From the NCBI RefSeq assembly GCF_000526155.1, contig NZ_JAFN01000001.1:624501-688500 (forward strand): a stretch of DNA of 64,000 nucleotides, given 5' to 3'. The stretch's first letter is position 1, and each line of letters opens with the position of its first letter. Source of the DNA: Deferrisoma camini S3R1 (GTDB lineage: Bacteria; Desulfobacterota; Deferrisomatia; Deferrisomatales; Deferrisomataceae). A model generated the notes under the pieces. The model did not search any database. It was not told where the DNA came from and saw only the letters and a program-made list of their open reading frames with translations. Positions 17,381-24,289 of this stretch are shown here, in pieces. The position numbers were made by a program, and so were the translations under genes.

Positions 17381-17725
17381 ATGGCTTTCGGACGCGCGGT
17401 GTCGCTGGGGGCGGTTGGGGTCCTGCTCTGGACCCTGTGTGGCGGCGCATGGGCCGGAGGGGTTTCCCAGTACCTGGTCGAAGGTCGGGTCTACGTGGCC
17501 GTGGTGTTCGGTCCGGACGGTCGAGCAGGGGAGGTGGCCTGGACCGACACCGTCACGGGGAAGCGGGGGGATGCCCCGTTCCGTCTGGACGAAGGGGGTC
17601 GCCTCGTGGTCCGGTTGCCGCGCGGCGAGACCGCCCGGGTACACGTGCTGCCCCGCCTGGCCCTGGTGGTGGAGTCGCCGCCCTGGGGCGGTGACGAGCC
17701 TGCCCTGGGGGTGAGCCTGGACTGA
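17381..17725 (+). CDS. Small exported protein, function unknown
   Basis: 114 residues, ATG with GGAGG 5 bp upstream. A clear Sec signal peptide covers about residues 1-26 (ends GGAWAGG). The mature part of about 88 residues is beta-rich and low in Cys (EGRVYVAVVFGPDGRAGEVAW, then RLVVRLPRGETARVHVLPRL), consistent with a small periplasmic beta-sandwich. I do not recognise a family. It lies 98 bp after the cytidylate-kinase-like gene. A hairpin/octamer repeat begins 15 bp after its stop. Confidence 0.7.
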   Translation: MAFGRAVSLGAVGVLLWTLCGGAWAGGVSQYLVEGRVYVAVVFGPDGRAGEVAWTDTVTGKRGDAPFRLDEGGRLVVRLPRGETARVHVLPRLALVVESPPWGGDEPALGVSLD

Positions 17726-17737
17726 TCCCGCCTGACG

Positions 17738-17797
17738 TTGGGCCTTCGGCCCGCTAGGACGCTAGGAAGCTGGGAGGCTAGGAGGCTTGAAAACCTC
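17738..17797. repeat. Hairpin plus 8-bp-period array after a stop codon
   Basis: GGGCCTTCGGCCC (17740-17752) can form a hairpin directly downstream of the stop at 17725. Five exact octamers follow (17753-17792, units such as GCTAGGAA and GCTGGGAG) and the tail AAAACCTC. It is the same composite as 6508-6566. The hairpin could act as an RNA end or terminator, but no T-run follows. Confidence 0.8.
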
Positions 17798-17873
17798 CTT
17801 GATCTCCGAGCATTCCAAGCACAGCCACGCCTCTTTGTTACCACCTCACAGTCCGGGGGGCATGGGGTCTGCC

Positions 17874-18046
17874 GGAGAGCCGGGCGCGGCTCCTATGCTC
17901 GCCGCGCAGTGCCTCCTGCGTCCGGACCGCGAAATGGTACCCCTTGCACGCAGCTGTGATGAAACCAACTCCCCTGTCCTGTGCCTGCGCGGCGAATCTC
18001 AACGCCCGGCTTCGCGCACGGCCGGAGGCAGACCCCATGCCCCGCC
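17874..18046 (+). repeat. Diverged copy of the core of the 268-bp inverted-repeat element
   Basis: This 173-bp stretch aligns without gaps to 43821-43993, with about 32 differences by eye (about 81% identity). Shared landmarks are GGAGAGCCGGGCGCGG at the start, GGACCGCGAAATGGT in the middle, and CGGCCGGAGGCAG near the end. The outer arms and terminal repeats of the full element are not recognisable here, so this copy is probably degraded. Confidence 0.8.
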
Positions 18047-18123
18047 GCCGGCAACGGCCCCGGACCCCATCAGTTACCTTCCCTTGTTGCCCGGCCCCGC
18101 GGGGGCCTGAGGGGGCTTCCTCG

Positions 18124-18147
18124 CCTCCCAGCTTCCCAGCCTCCTAG
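18124..18147. repeat. 8-bp-period array (complement orientation) upstream of lexA
   Basis: Three exact octamers (CCTCCCAG, CTTCCCAG, CCTCCTAG) end 10 bp before the lexA -35 element. They are the reverse complement of the array at 17753, so the intergenic gap is bracketed by an inverted pair. Confidence 0.75.
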
Positions 18148-18157
18148 CCCTCCATCC

Positions 18158-18186
18158 TTGACTTACGCAAAACTTACGCATATGCT
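18158..18186 (+). promoter_or_regulatory. lexA promoter with direct-repeat operator
   Basis: The -35 TTGACT (18158-18163) and -10 TATGCT (18181-18186) are 17 bp apart. The promoter contains two perfect direct repeats ACTTACGCA, at 18161-18169 and 18172-18180, spaced by 11 bp, one helical turn. This is the natural position for LexA self-repression. The -10 covers the upstream in-frame ATG at 18182, so transcription should begin near 18193-18194, at or next to the ATG at 18194. Confidence 0.7.
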
Positions 18187-18193
18187 CTCCGCC

Positions 18194-18808
18194 ATGGCGA
18201 CCCCGAGACTCACCCCGAAACAGAAGCAGGTTCTCGACTTCATCCGGCAGTACTGGGACCGACACGGCGTGGCCCCCACCCAGCAGGAGATCGCCCACCG
18301 GTTCGGGTTCCGCTCGTTGGGTACGGTGCAGAACTACCTGAAGCGGCTCGAGGCGGAAGGGGTGCTCGAGCGTCGTTGGAACGGGAAGCGCTCCCTGCGG
18401 GTGGTGGAGACCCAGCCCGGCCGGTCGGCCGCTGAGCTGCCGCTGCTGGGCACCGTGGCGGCCGGCCGCCCCATCGAGGCGGTGGAGGTGCCCGACACGT
18501 TCGAGGTGCCCGCGCCCATGGCGGCCGGGGGCGAGCGGTTCGTGCTGCGGGTGCGGGGGGATTCGATGGTGGAGGACGGCATCCTGGACGGGGACTACCT
18601 CGTGGTGGAACGCCGGCCCACGGCCCGGCCGGGGGAGACGGTGGTGGCCCTGGTGGACGGGGAGGCCACGGTGAAGCGCTTCCACCCGGTGCCGGGGGGG
18701 GTGGAGCTCAGGCCGGCCAACGCCGCCATGGAGCCGATCCGGGTGGAGCCGGACCAGGAACTGCGGATCGTGGGCCGGGTGGTGGGGGTGATCCGGTTTT
18801 GCCGGTGA
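18194..18808 (+). CDS. lexA: SOS repressor LexA
   Basis: 204 residues from the ATG at 18194. An in-frame ATG at 18182 lies inside the -10 box and neither has a ribosome site, so a leaderless start at 18194 is preferred. The N-terminal winged helix (about 1-65) reads TPKQKQVLDFIRQYWDRHG and GTVQNYLKRLEAEGVL. The autolysis domain has the Ala-Gly cleavage site in TVAAGRPIEA (about 91), the serine in GDSMVEDGI and the lysine in GEATVKRF. RecA-stimulated self-cleavage would free the SOS genes. A small membrane-protein gene follows 11 bp after the stop. Confidence 0.95.
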   Translation: MATPRLTPKQKQVLDFIRQYWDRHGVAPTQQEIAHRFGFRSLGTVQNYLKRLEAEGVLERRWNGKRSLRVVETQPGRSAAELPLLGTVAAGRPIEAVEVPDTFEVPAPMAAGGERFVLRVRGDSMVEDGILDGDYLVVERRPTARPGETVVALVDGEATVKRFHPVPGGVELRPANAAMEPIRVEPDQELRIVGRVVGVIRFCR

Positions 18809-18819
18809 GGAGGTGAGCG

Positions 18820-19119
18820 GTGGAGCGATGGACCCGGACGGCCCAGGGGGTGGCGGCGGGGCTGGGATTCTTTGCGGGATTCCTGTGGGCCCTGGAGCAG
18901 TGGGCCCCCGGCCTGGCCCCGGTGTTCGCGGCCGCCGTGGCCCCGGGGCTGGTCCTGGCGGCGGGGTACGGCGCGGGGGTGGGATGGTTGTGGAGGCCGG
19001 CGTGGGCCGCAGCGGGCGGTGGGCTACGGGTGGTGATCGCCCCCGTGGGGTTCGGGGGATCGTTCGCCCTTGCTGCCACGTTAACGATCGGGCTCCTACG
19101 GCTGGCGGGGGGGGGATAG
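18820..19119 (+). CDS. Small hydrophobic membrane protein, function unknown
   Basis: 99 residues from a GTG with GAGGAGG 6 bp upstream. Three hydrophobic segments are likely membrane helices (about 10-28, 33-55 and 70-92). I do not recognise the family. It follows lexA by 11 bp and is presumably on the same transcript, so it may be SOS-controlled. Its last 24 bp overlap the end of the convergent sensor-kinase gene. Confidence 0.6.
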   Translation: MERWTRTAQGVAAGLGFFAGFLWALEQWAPGLAPVFAAAVAPGLVLAAGYGAGVGWLWRPAWAAAGGGLRVVIAPVGFGGSFALAATLTIGLLRLAGGG

Positions 19120-20742
19120 GCGACCTTCCTCCCCGCGGCGCGAGCCCGAGGCCGGCACCCCGGCCGGGGGAGTGCCGGAGGCCAAGGGAAGGCGGATCCG
19201 AAACTCGGTGCCGCGGCCGGGCCGGGAGTCCACCTCGATCTCGCCCCCGTGGAGGTGGACGATGCGCTCCACCATGGCCAACCCCAGGCCGGTGCCGATC
19301 CCCGGTGGTTTCGTGGTGAAGAACGGCTGGAAGATGTGGGGAAGAACGTCCGGGGGGATGCCGGGCCCGTCGTCCGCCACCGCCACCACGGCCCATCGCC
19401 GGCCGTGGTCGTCTTCCGCCGTGTCGACCCCCAGCCAGATGGTGCCCCGTTGGCCCAGGGCGTCCTTGGCGTTCATGATGAGGTTCAGCAGGGCCTGCTG
19501 AAGCTCGCCCGGGGCGGCGTCGACCGTCGGGCGGGCCCGTATCGCCAGTTGGAGCCGGACCCCGGACCCCAGTGCGGGCCGGGCCAGGGTCGCCGCCTGC
19601 TCCAGAACATCGGCCACCGACACGGCCGAACGGGGGATGTCGGTCCGGGCGAGGGCTAGCAGGCTCTGGAGGAGCCGGGAGGCCTGGTCCAGGCCGTCGC
19701 GGGCGGCGGGGAGGCACCGCTCCGGCGGGAGGCCCTGCTCCAACAGGTCCAGGTGGCCCCGGACCACATGGAGAAGGTTGCGGAAGTCGTGGGCCAGCCC
19801 GCTGGCCAGCCGCCCCATGCTCTCCATGCGCTGGGCGTCTGCCATCTGACGCTCGAGGGACCGCCGTTGCTCCGCCGCCCGACGGGCCTCGGTCACGTCG
19901 GCCACCAACCCGAACACCCGGCGGCCCTGGGGCCGGACCCAGTCGCGCACCCACAGCACCTGGCCCGAGGGGCCGGTGATGCGGTACTCGCGGGAGCCGG
20001 GCTCGCTCGCCGTCACCCGTTCGCGGAACCACCGCAAGGCGGCGGGCCGATCCTCGGGCAGGATCCAGTCGCCCCACCGGCCGCCGTCGTTCCCTGGAGC
20101 CACCAAGGGGCCACGCCGGAACAGGAGCCGGCCCTCGGGGGTCGCGAGATAGGTGGACACCCCGAGGGACCCGAGGATCAGGTCGTTGTGGATCTCGTGG
20201 CGGGCCAGACGTCTCGAGAACCGGCGGTTGCGCACCCACTGGGCCACCAGGACCTGGATGTAGGCCAGGAGGCCGGCGGTTCCCAGACCCACCGCGAGAA
20301 GGGCCAGCACGGCCCCCGCCAACAGCCGCCGTCTGGGGCGGCGGGGGGAGAGCACCAGCCGCAGGGTGCCGATGGGTCTTCCGCGATGGACGATCGGCCG
20401 TTCGAAGGTGACGAACCCATCGGACTCGGTGGGGAAGGTCGCGCCGGCAGGGCCTTCCCATCGGGCCGCCACCACCCCCCCGGCGTCCCGCACCTCGACC
20501 CCCACCACGTCCGGATCCAGGAGCAGTGCGTCCAGGCCGGCGGCCAGGTCTTCCATCTCCAGGTTCCATAGGGGACGCTGGAGCAACCTGGCCGCCACGG
20601 CCGCACCCCGGTTGCCCTTCTCCTGGAGCAGCCGTTCTTCCCGGAGGTGGTCGACCCAGAGGACCGCAGCGGCGGCAACCCCCGCCAGGAGGGCGGCGTA
20701 GGGGATCCACAGTCGTCGGATCCAGCGCCCCCGCCGCGGCAC
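19096..20742 (-). CDS. Membrane sensor histidine kinase
   Basis: 548 residues from a GTG 3 bp after the preceding gene ends. Two membrane helices (about 10-30 and 140-165) frame a periplasmic sensor of about 105 residues. A PAS-like domain (about 190-300, ending VFGLVADVTEA) leads to the HisKA dimerisation helix with the phospho-His in GLAHDFRNLLHVVRGHL (about 325). The HATPase domain has the N box LNLIMNAKDAL, DDGPGIP and GTGLGLAMV. It belongs with NtrB-like or hybrid-free kinases. No response regulator is adjacent. The periplasmic binding protein immediately upstream is probably its ligand sensor. Confidence 0.92.
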   Translation of the reverse strand: MPRRGRWIRRLWIPYAALLAGVAAAAVLWVDHLREERLLQEKGNRGAAVAARLLQRPLWNLEMEDLAAGLDALLLDPDVVGVEVRDAGGVVAARWEGPAGATFPTESDGFVTFERPIVHRGRPIGTLRLVLSPRRPRRRLLAGAVLALLAVGLGTAGLLAYIQVLVAQWVRNRRFSRRLARHEIHNDLILGSLGVSTYLATPEGRLLFRRGPLVAPGNDGGRWGDWILPEDRPAALRWFRERVTASEPGSREYRITGPSGQVLWVRDWVRPQGRRVFGLVADVTEARRAAEQRRSLERQMADAQRMESMGRLASGLAHDFRNLLHVVRGHLDLLEQGLPPERCLPAARDGLDQASRLLQSLLALARTDIPRSAVSVADVLEQAATLARPALGSGVRLQLAIRARPTVDAAPGELQQALLNLIMNAKDALGQRGTIWLGVDTAEDDHGRRWAVVAVADDGPGIPPDVLPHIFQPFFTTKPPGIGTGLGLAMVERIVHLHGGEIEVDSRPGRGTEFRIRLPLASGTPPAGVPASGSRRGEEGRLSPPRQP

Positions 20743-20745
20743 GGT

Positions 20746-21516
20746 TCAGCGCTCCGGTTTCTCGGCCGTGGGGTCGGGGAACGACGGCAACGGCGGGATG
20801 CTTCCCCGGGCCCGCAGGGCTTGCAGGGCGGCCTCCACCCGGTCCAGGTCCTGGCGGGAGCAGGTCTTCCGGGAAAGGGCCAGACGGGCCCACCCCATGA
20901 AGACCGCCTCACCCACCGGGACCACCCGGCCCTGCAGGCCGAGGGCTTCGATCTCCCGGAGGGTGGGGTCCCTCATGTCCACGAAGGCGGCGATCCGGGC
21001 CGCCAACAGCTTGTGGATGTTGGTGCGGGTCGAAGCCTCCTCCTCGGCCAACCCCCTTTGCCGTAGGCGATCCCGAATGCCGTCGAGGCGATCGCCGAAG
21101 GTGAACCCCCGGATGAATCCCACCGGCCGTCCGAGGTTCTCGAGGTCCTCGGGGCGGTCGAGCCGCAGGTCCGGGGGGCCGAACACCTGGGCCACCTTGG
21201 CATGGATCGGGGAGGTGAACCACAGGATCTCGGCCCTCTGGGGGGTGCGAGCGGGGCCGGTGAGCACGTCGAGCTCGCCCGTACGGATCTCGTGGAACAC
21301 CCGAGCCGGGGGCCGGATACAGAACTCCACCTCGTACCCCGCCTCCTCCAGCACCAGTCGGGCCAGGTCCACGTCCAGCCCGGAGACCCGCTGGCCCTCC
21401 ACCACCATGTACGGCCGGTGGTCGAACACCCCCACCCGGAGCACCCGCCGGGGTTGGGCCGCGGCGGAAGCGGCACACAGGCATCCCAGAACCGTGAGCA
21501 GGATGCGTGTTCCCAT
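20746..21516 (-). CDS. Periplasmic solute-binding protein (SBP family 3), probable sensor partner
   Basis: 256 residues. A signal peptide covers about residues 1-20 (AASAAAQ). The SBP_bac_3 fold shows VLRVGVFDHRPYMV, GLDVDLARLVLEEAGYEVEF and GELDVLTGPARTPQRAEILWF. This family usually feeds amino-acid ABC importers, but no permease or ATPase gene is near. Instead it lies 3 bp before a membrane sensor kinase. In many bacteria this domain is fused to such kinases, so a split two-protein sensor is the best inference. The first gene of a minus-strand pair, it is divergent from dgt; an AT-rich stretch at 21535-21575 probably holds its promoter. Confidence 0.85.
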   Translation of the reverse strand: MGTRILLTVLGCLCAASAAAQPRRVLRVGVFDHRPYMVVEGQRVSGLDVDLARLVLEEAGYEVEFCIRPPARVFHEIRTGELDVLTGPARTPQRAEILWFTSPIHAKVAQVFGPPDLRLDRPEDLENLGRPVGFIRGFTFGDRLDGIRDRLRQRGLAEEEASTRTNIHKLLAARIAAFVDMRDPTLREIEALGLQGRVVPVGEAVFMGWARLALSRKTCSRQDLDRVEAALQALRARGSIPPLPSFPDPTAEKPER

Positions 21517-21688
21517 GGCGTTCTCCTGTACGGAAAATGTAACGGTGGCCACAAAAATATACGATTTGTGCATTAGGGGAAAAGGGGGGGCGGGTTTGGG
21601 AGGGCGGCCCCGGGTCGGTTGCTCCGGACCGGGGCGTCTGCTAGGGTATCGCGCCGCCCGAGGGGCAGCGGGGGGAAGGAGGCGGAGC

Positions 21689-22840
21689 ATGGCCGGCACC
21701 GGCCGCGGAGAGAGACCCGACCTGGCACCCTATGCCGCCCGAAGTGCCCAGAGCCGGGGGCGGGCCCACGAAGAGCCGTTCAAGGACGACCGACCGGCGT
21801 TCGAGCGGGACCGGGACCGGATCATCCACTGCGAGGCGTTCCGCAAGCTCGAGTACAAGACCCAGGTGTTCCTGAACCACGAGGGCGACTACTACCGGAC
21901 CCGGCTGACCCACAGCCTGGAGGTGGCCCAGATCTCCCGGGGGTTGGCGCGGCGCCTGGGCCTGAACGAGGAGCTGGCCGAGGCCCTGGCTCTGGCCCAC
22001 GACCTGGGCCACACCCCCTTCGGCCACACCGGCGAGGAGGTGCTCCATCGGTTGGCCTCCGACGAAGGGGGGTTCGAGCACAACCTTCAGGGCCTGCGGG
22101 TGGTCACCCGGCTCGAGGAGCGGTATCCGGGCTTCCCGGGGTTGAATCTGACCTGGGAGGTGCGCGAGGGAATCGTGAAGCACGCCTCGAGCTGGGACCG
22201 GCCCCTGACGGAGGGGCTCGATGAGTACGAGCTCCCCCTGCAGCCCACGCTGGAGGCCCAGCTGATCGATCTGGCCGACGAGATCGCTTACAACAATCAT
22301 GACATCGACGACGGGCTGGAGGCCGGGTACATCACTTTGGACGAGCTGGACGGGGTCGAGGTCTGGCGCGAGACCCGGGCGCGGGTGCGTCGGAAGTTCC
22401 CCGGGATCTCCGGGCGTCGGGAGATCTACCAGACCATCAGCCACCTGATCGGCCGCATGATGTCGGACGTGGTGGAGGCCACGACCCGAGAGCTGACCGA
22501 GGCAGGGGTCGAGACCCTCGACGACGTGCGTCGGGCCGGCCGGAGGCTCGTGGTTCGCTCGCCCGAGATGGAGCGCCGGAACCGGGAGCTCAAGGAGTTC
22601 TTGTACCAGAGGCTGTACCGCCACCCCAAGGTGGAGGCGATGAGGGTGAAGGCCGAGCGGTTCCTCACGGAACTGTTCCACGCCTACGTGGACAACCGGG
22701 GGCTCTTGTCCCGGGTCGACCAGGAGCGGGCCGAGCGCGAGGGGTTGAAGCGGGTGGTGTGCGACCGGATCGCGGGCATGACCGACCGCAGCTGCCTGGA
22801 GGAGTACCGCCGCCTGTTCGACCCGTTCCAGAAGGTGTGA
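21689..22840 (+). CDS. dgt: Deoxyguanosinetriphosphate triphosphohydrolase-like protein
   Basis: 383 residues from the ATG at 21689 with AAGGAGGCGGAG upstream. It is an HD-superfamily dNTPase: the metal site residues are in RTRLTHSLEVAQI (about 71), HDLGHTPFGHTGEEVL (about 108) and IDLADEIAYNNHDIDD (about 195). It hydrolyses dGTP or other dNTPs to the deoxynucleoside and triphosphate, and length and motifs fit the short (type 2) branch. The next gene starts with a GTG 1 bp after its stop, so dgt appears to head the LPS block transcript. A possible promoter is TTGCTC (21618) with TAGGGT 18 bp later. Confidence 0.93.
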   Translation: MAGTGRGERPDLAPYAARSAQSRGRAHEEPFKDDRPAFERDRDRIIHCEAFRKLEYKTQVFLNHEGDYYRTRLTHSLEVAQISRGLARRLGLNEELAEALALAHDLGHTPFGHTGEEVLHRLASDEGGFEHNLQGLRVVTRLEERYPGFPGLNLTWEVREGIVKHASSWDRPLTEGLDEYELPLQPTLEAQLIDLADEIAYNNHDIDDGLEAGYITLDELDGVEVWRETRARVRRKFPGISGRREIYQTISHLIGRMMSDVVEATTRELTEAGVETLDDVRRAGRRLVVRSPEMERRNRELKEFLYQRLYRHPKVEAMRVKAERFLTELFHAYVDNRGLLSRVDQERAEREGLKRVVCDRIAGMTDRSCLEEYRRLFDPFQKV

Positions 22841-22841
22841 G

Positions 22842-23732
22842 GTGGGCGCGGCCGAGCCCCTGGAGCATGCCCTGGTGCGTCTGGGCGCCGCCCTGGCGGG
22901 ACGGATCGCCTGGGAGACCCGGCTGGCATGGGGGCGCCGGCTGGGACGCCTGTGGTGGGGGGTGGACCGCCGGCATCGCCGGATCGCCCAGGGGAACCTG
23001 ACCCAGGCGTTTCCGGACCGACCGCAGGAGTGGGTGCGCGAGATCGCCGTGGCGAACTTCGAGCACCTGGGGATCACGGCGGTGGAGTTCGGTGGGATGT
23101 TCGCCGAGAGCCCCGAGAGCCTGCTGGCGCGGTACCGGTTCGAAGGCCGCGAACGGCTGGACCGTGTTTTGGAGGAGGGACGGGGGGCGCTGCTGCTCAC
23201 CGCCCACCTGGGAAACTGGGAGCTGGCCGGGCTCGCCATGGCCGCGCTGGGGTACCCCGTTCACGCGGTGGGGCGCCGGCTCCGGAACCCCAGGATCGAC
23301 GCGTGGGTTCGCTCGATGAGGGAGCGCTTCGGCGGGCGGGTGATCCCCCACCGCCAGGCGGTGCGGCCGGTGCTGCGGGCGCTGCGCTCGGGCGGGCTGG
23401 TGGCGTTCCTGCTGGACCAGAGGGCCCTGTCCCGCGAGGGGGTGCCCAGCGTGTTCTTCGGGCGGCCGGTCTCCACGAACCGGGGGCTGGCGACCCTGGC
23501 CCTGCGCACCGGGGCTCCCGTGCTGCCCGCGTTCGACCGGAGGGAGGGGGCCGGCCATGTGGCGTGGTGCGAGCCTCCGCTGGAGCCTCCGCCGGACGGG
23601 CCGGCCGAGCAGCGGATCCGGGAGCTCACCCGCCGGTTCGACCGGGTGATCGAGGAGGCGGTCCGCCGCGTTCCGGAGCAGTGGTTCTGGGTGCACCGGA
23701 GGTGGCGGCTGCCGAAGGGAATGACGCGGTGA
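22842..23732 (+). CDS. LpxL/HtrB-type lysophospholipid acyltransferase
   Basis: 296 residues from a GTG 1 bp after dgt. Acyltransferase motif I is HLGNWE (about 126), followed by ALREGG-type RALRSGGLVAFLLDQ (about 183) and a substrate block SVFFGRPVSTNRGLATLA. The family adds secondary acyl chains to lipid A at the inner face of the inner membrane. An N-terminal hydrophobic helix is weak. The end (WVHRRWR) is typical of LpxL-like enzymes. The stop overlaps the gmhB start (GTGA). Position at the head of an LPS block supports lipid A acylation. Confidence 0.88.
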   Translation: MGAAEPLEHALVRLGAALAGRIAWETRLAWGRRLGRLWWGVDRRHRRIAQGNLTQAFPDRPQEWVREIAVANFEHLGITAVEFGGMFAESPESLLARYRFEGRERLDRVLEEGRGALLLTAHLGNWELAGLAMAALGYPVHAVGRRLRNPRIDAWVRSMRERFGGRVIPHRQAVRPVLRALRSGGLVAFLLDQRALSREGVPSVFFGRPVSTNRGLATLALRTGAPVLPAFDRREGAGHVAWCEPPLEPPPDGPAEQRIRELTRRFDRVIEEAVRRVPEQWFWVHRRWRLPKGMTR

Positions 23733-24289
23733 GGCCGGCCGTGTTCCTGGATCGGGACGGGACCCTGATCCGGGAGACCGACTACCTTTCGGACCTGGCC
23801 GATCTGGAGGTGCTGCCCGGGGTGGACCGGGCCTTGGTCCGGCTGCGCCGGGCCGGGTTCGCCCTGGTGGGGGTCACGAACCAGTCCGGGGTGGCCCGGG
23901 GGTACTTCGATCTGGGGTTCGTGGAGCGCGTCCACCGGGAGATCGACCGCCGGCTCGGGGCCGCCGGGGGCCTGGACGCCTGGTACGTGTGCCCCCACCA
24001 CCCGGAGTTCACGGGGCCGTGCGGCTGCCGGAAGCCGGCTCCCGGCCTGGTGCTTCGAGCCGTCCGGGACCTGGGGATCGACCTGGCCCGGTCGTGGATG
24101 GTGGGTGATAAGGCCTCGGACGTGGAGCTGGGACGTCGTGCGGGGTGCCGGTCGGCCTTGGTGCGCACGGGGTACGGCCGGGAGACCGAGGCTTCCCTCG
24201 TGGGAACGGGGTCGCGGCCCGAGGTGGTCGCGGACGATCTCTCCGCCGCGGTGGAGGCGATCCTGAACCGAACCGAGGATGCGAGATGA
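23729..24289 (+). CDS. gmhB: D-glycero-beta-D-manno-heptose 1,7-bisphosphate 7-phosphatase
   Basis: 186 residues from a GTG overlapping the upstream stop. The HAD phosphatase signatures are FLDRDGTL (nucleophile about residue 8), VTNQSGVARG, and MVGDKASDVELG. The zinc-binding loop has CPHHPE, then CGCRKPAPG, as in GmhB. It removes the 7-phosphate from heptose bisphosphate on the way to ADP-heptose. RfaE1, the preceding enzyme, is encoded at 40469 in the same block. Confidence 0.93.
   Translation: MRPAVFLDRDGTLIRETDYLSDLADLEVLPGVDRALVRLRRAGFALVGVTNQSGVARGYFDLGFVERVHREIDRRLGAAGGLDAWYVCPHHPEFTGPCGCRKPAPGLVLRAVRDLGIDLARSWMVGDKASDVELGRRAGCRSALVRTGYGRETEASLVGTGSRPEVVADDLSAAVEAILNRTEDAR

Larger units (their letters stand above)
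17726..18157. other. Intergenic stretch made of repeats, no gene
   Basis: This 430-bp gap holds, in order, the hairpin/octamer array (17738-17797), about 40 bp of unassigned sequence, a diverged copy of the inverted-repeat element (17874-18046), a module shared with 54270-54314 in inverse orientation (18033-18078), and a complementary octamer array (18124-18147). Open frames inside it have no ribosome site and cross repeat boundaries, so I call no gene. Confidence 0.7.

Noticed and set aside
17874-18046. Small protein-coding frames inside the repeat copy
   Set aside because: The frames are not shared between the two 173-bp copies, and no ribosome site precedes them.
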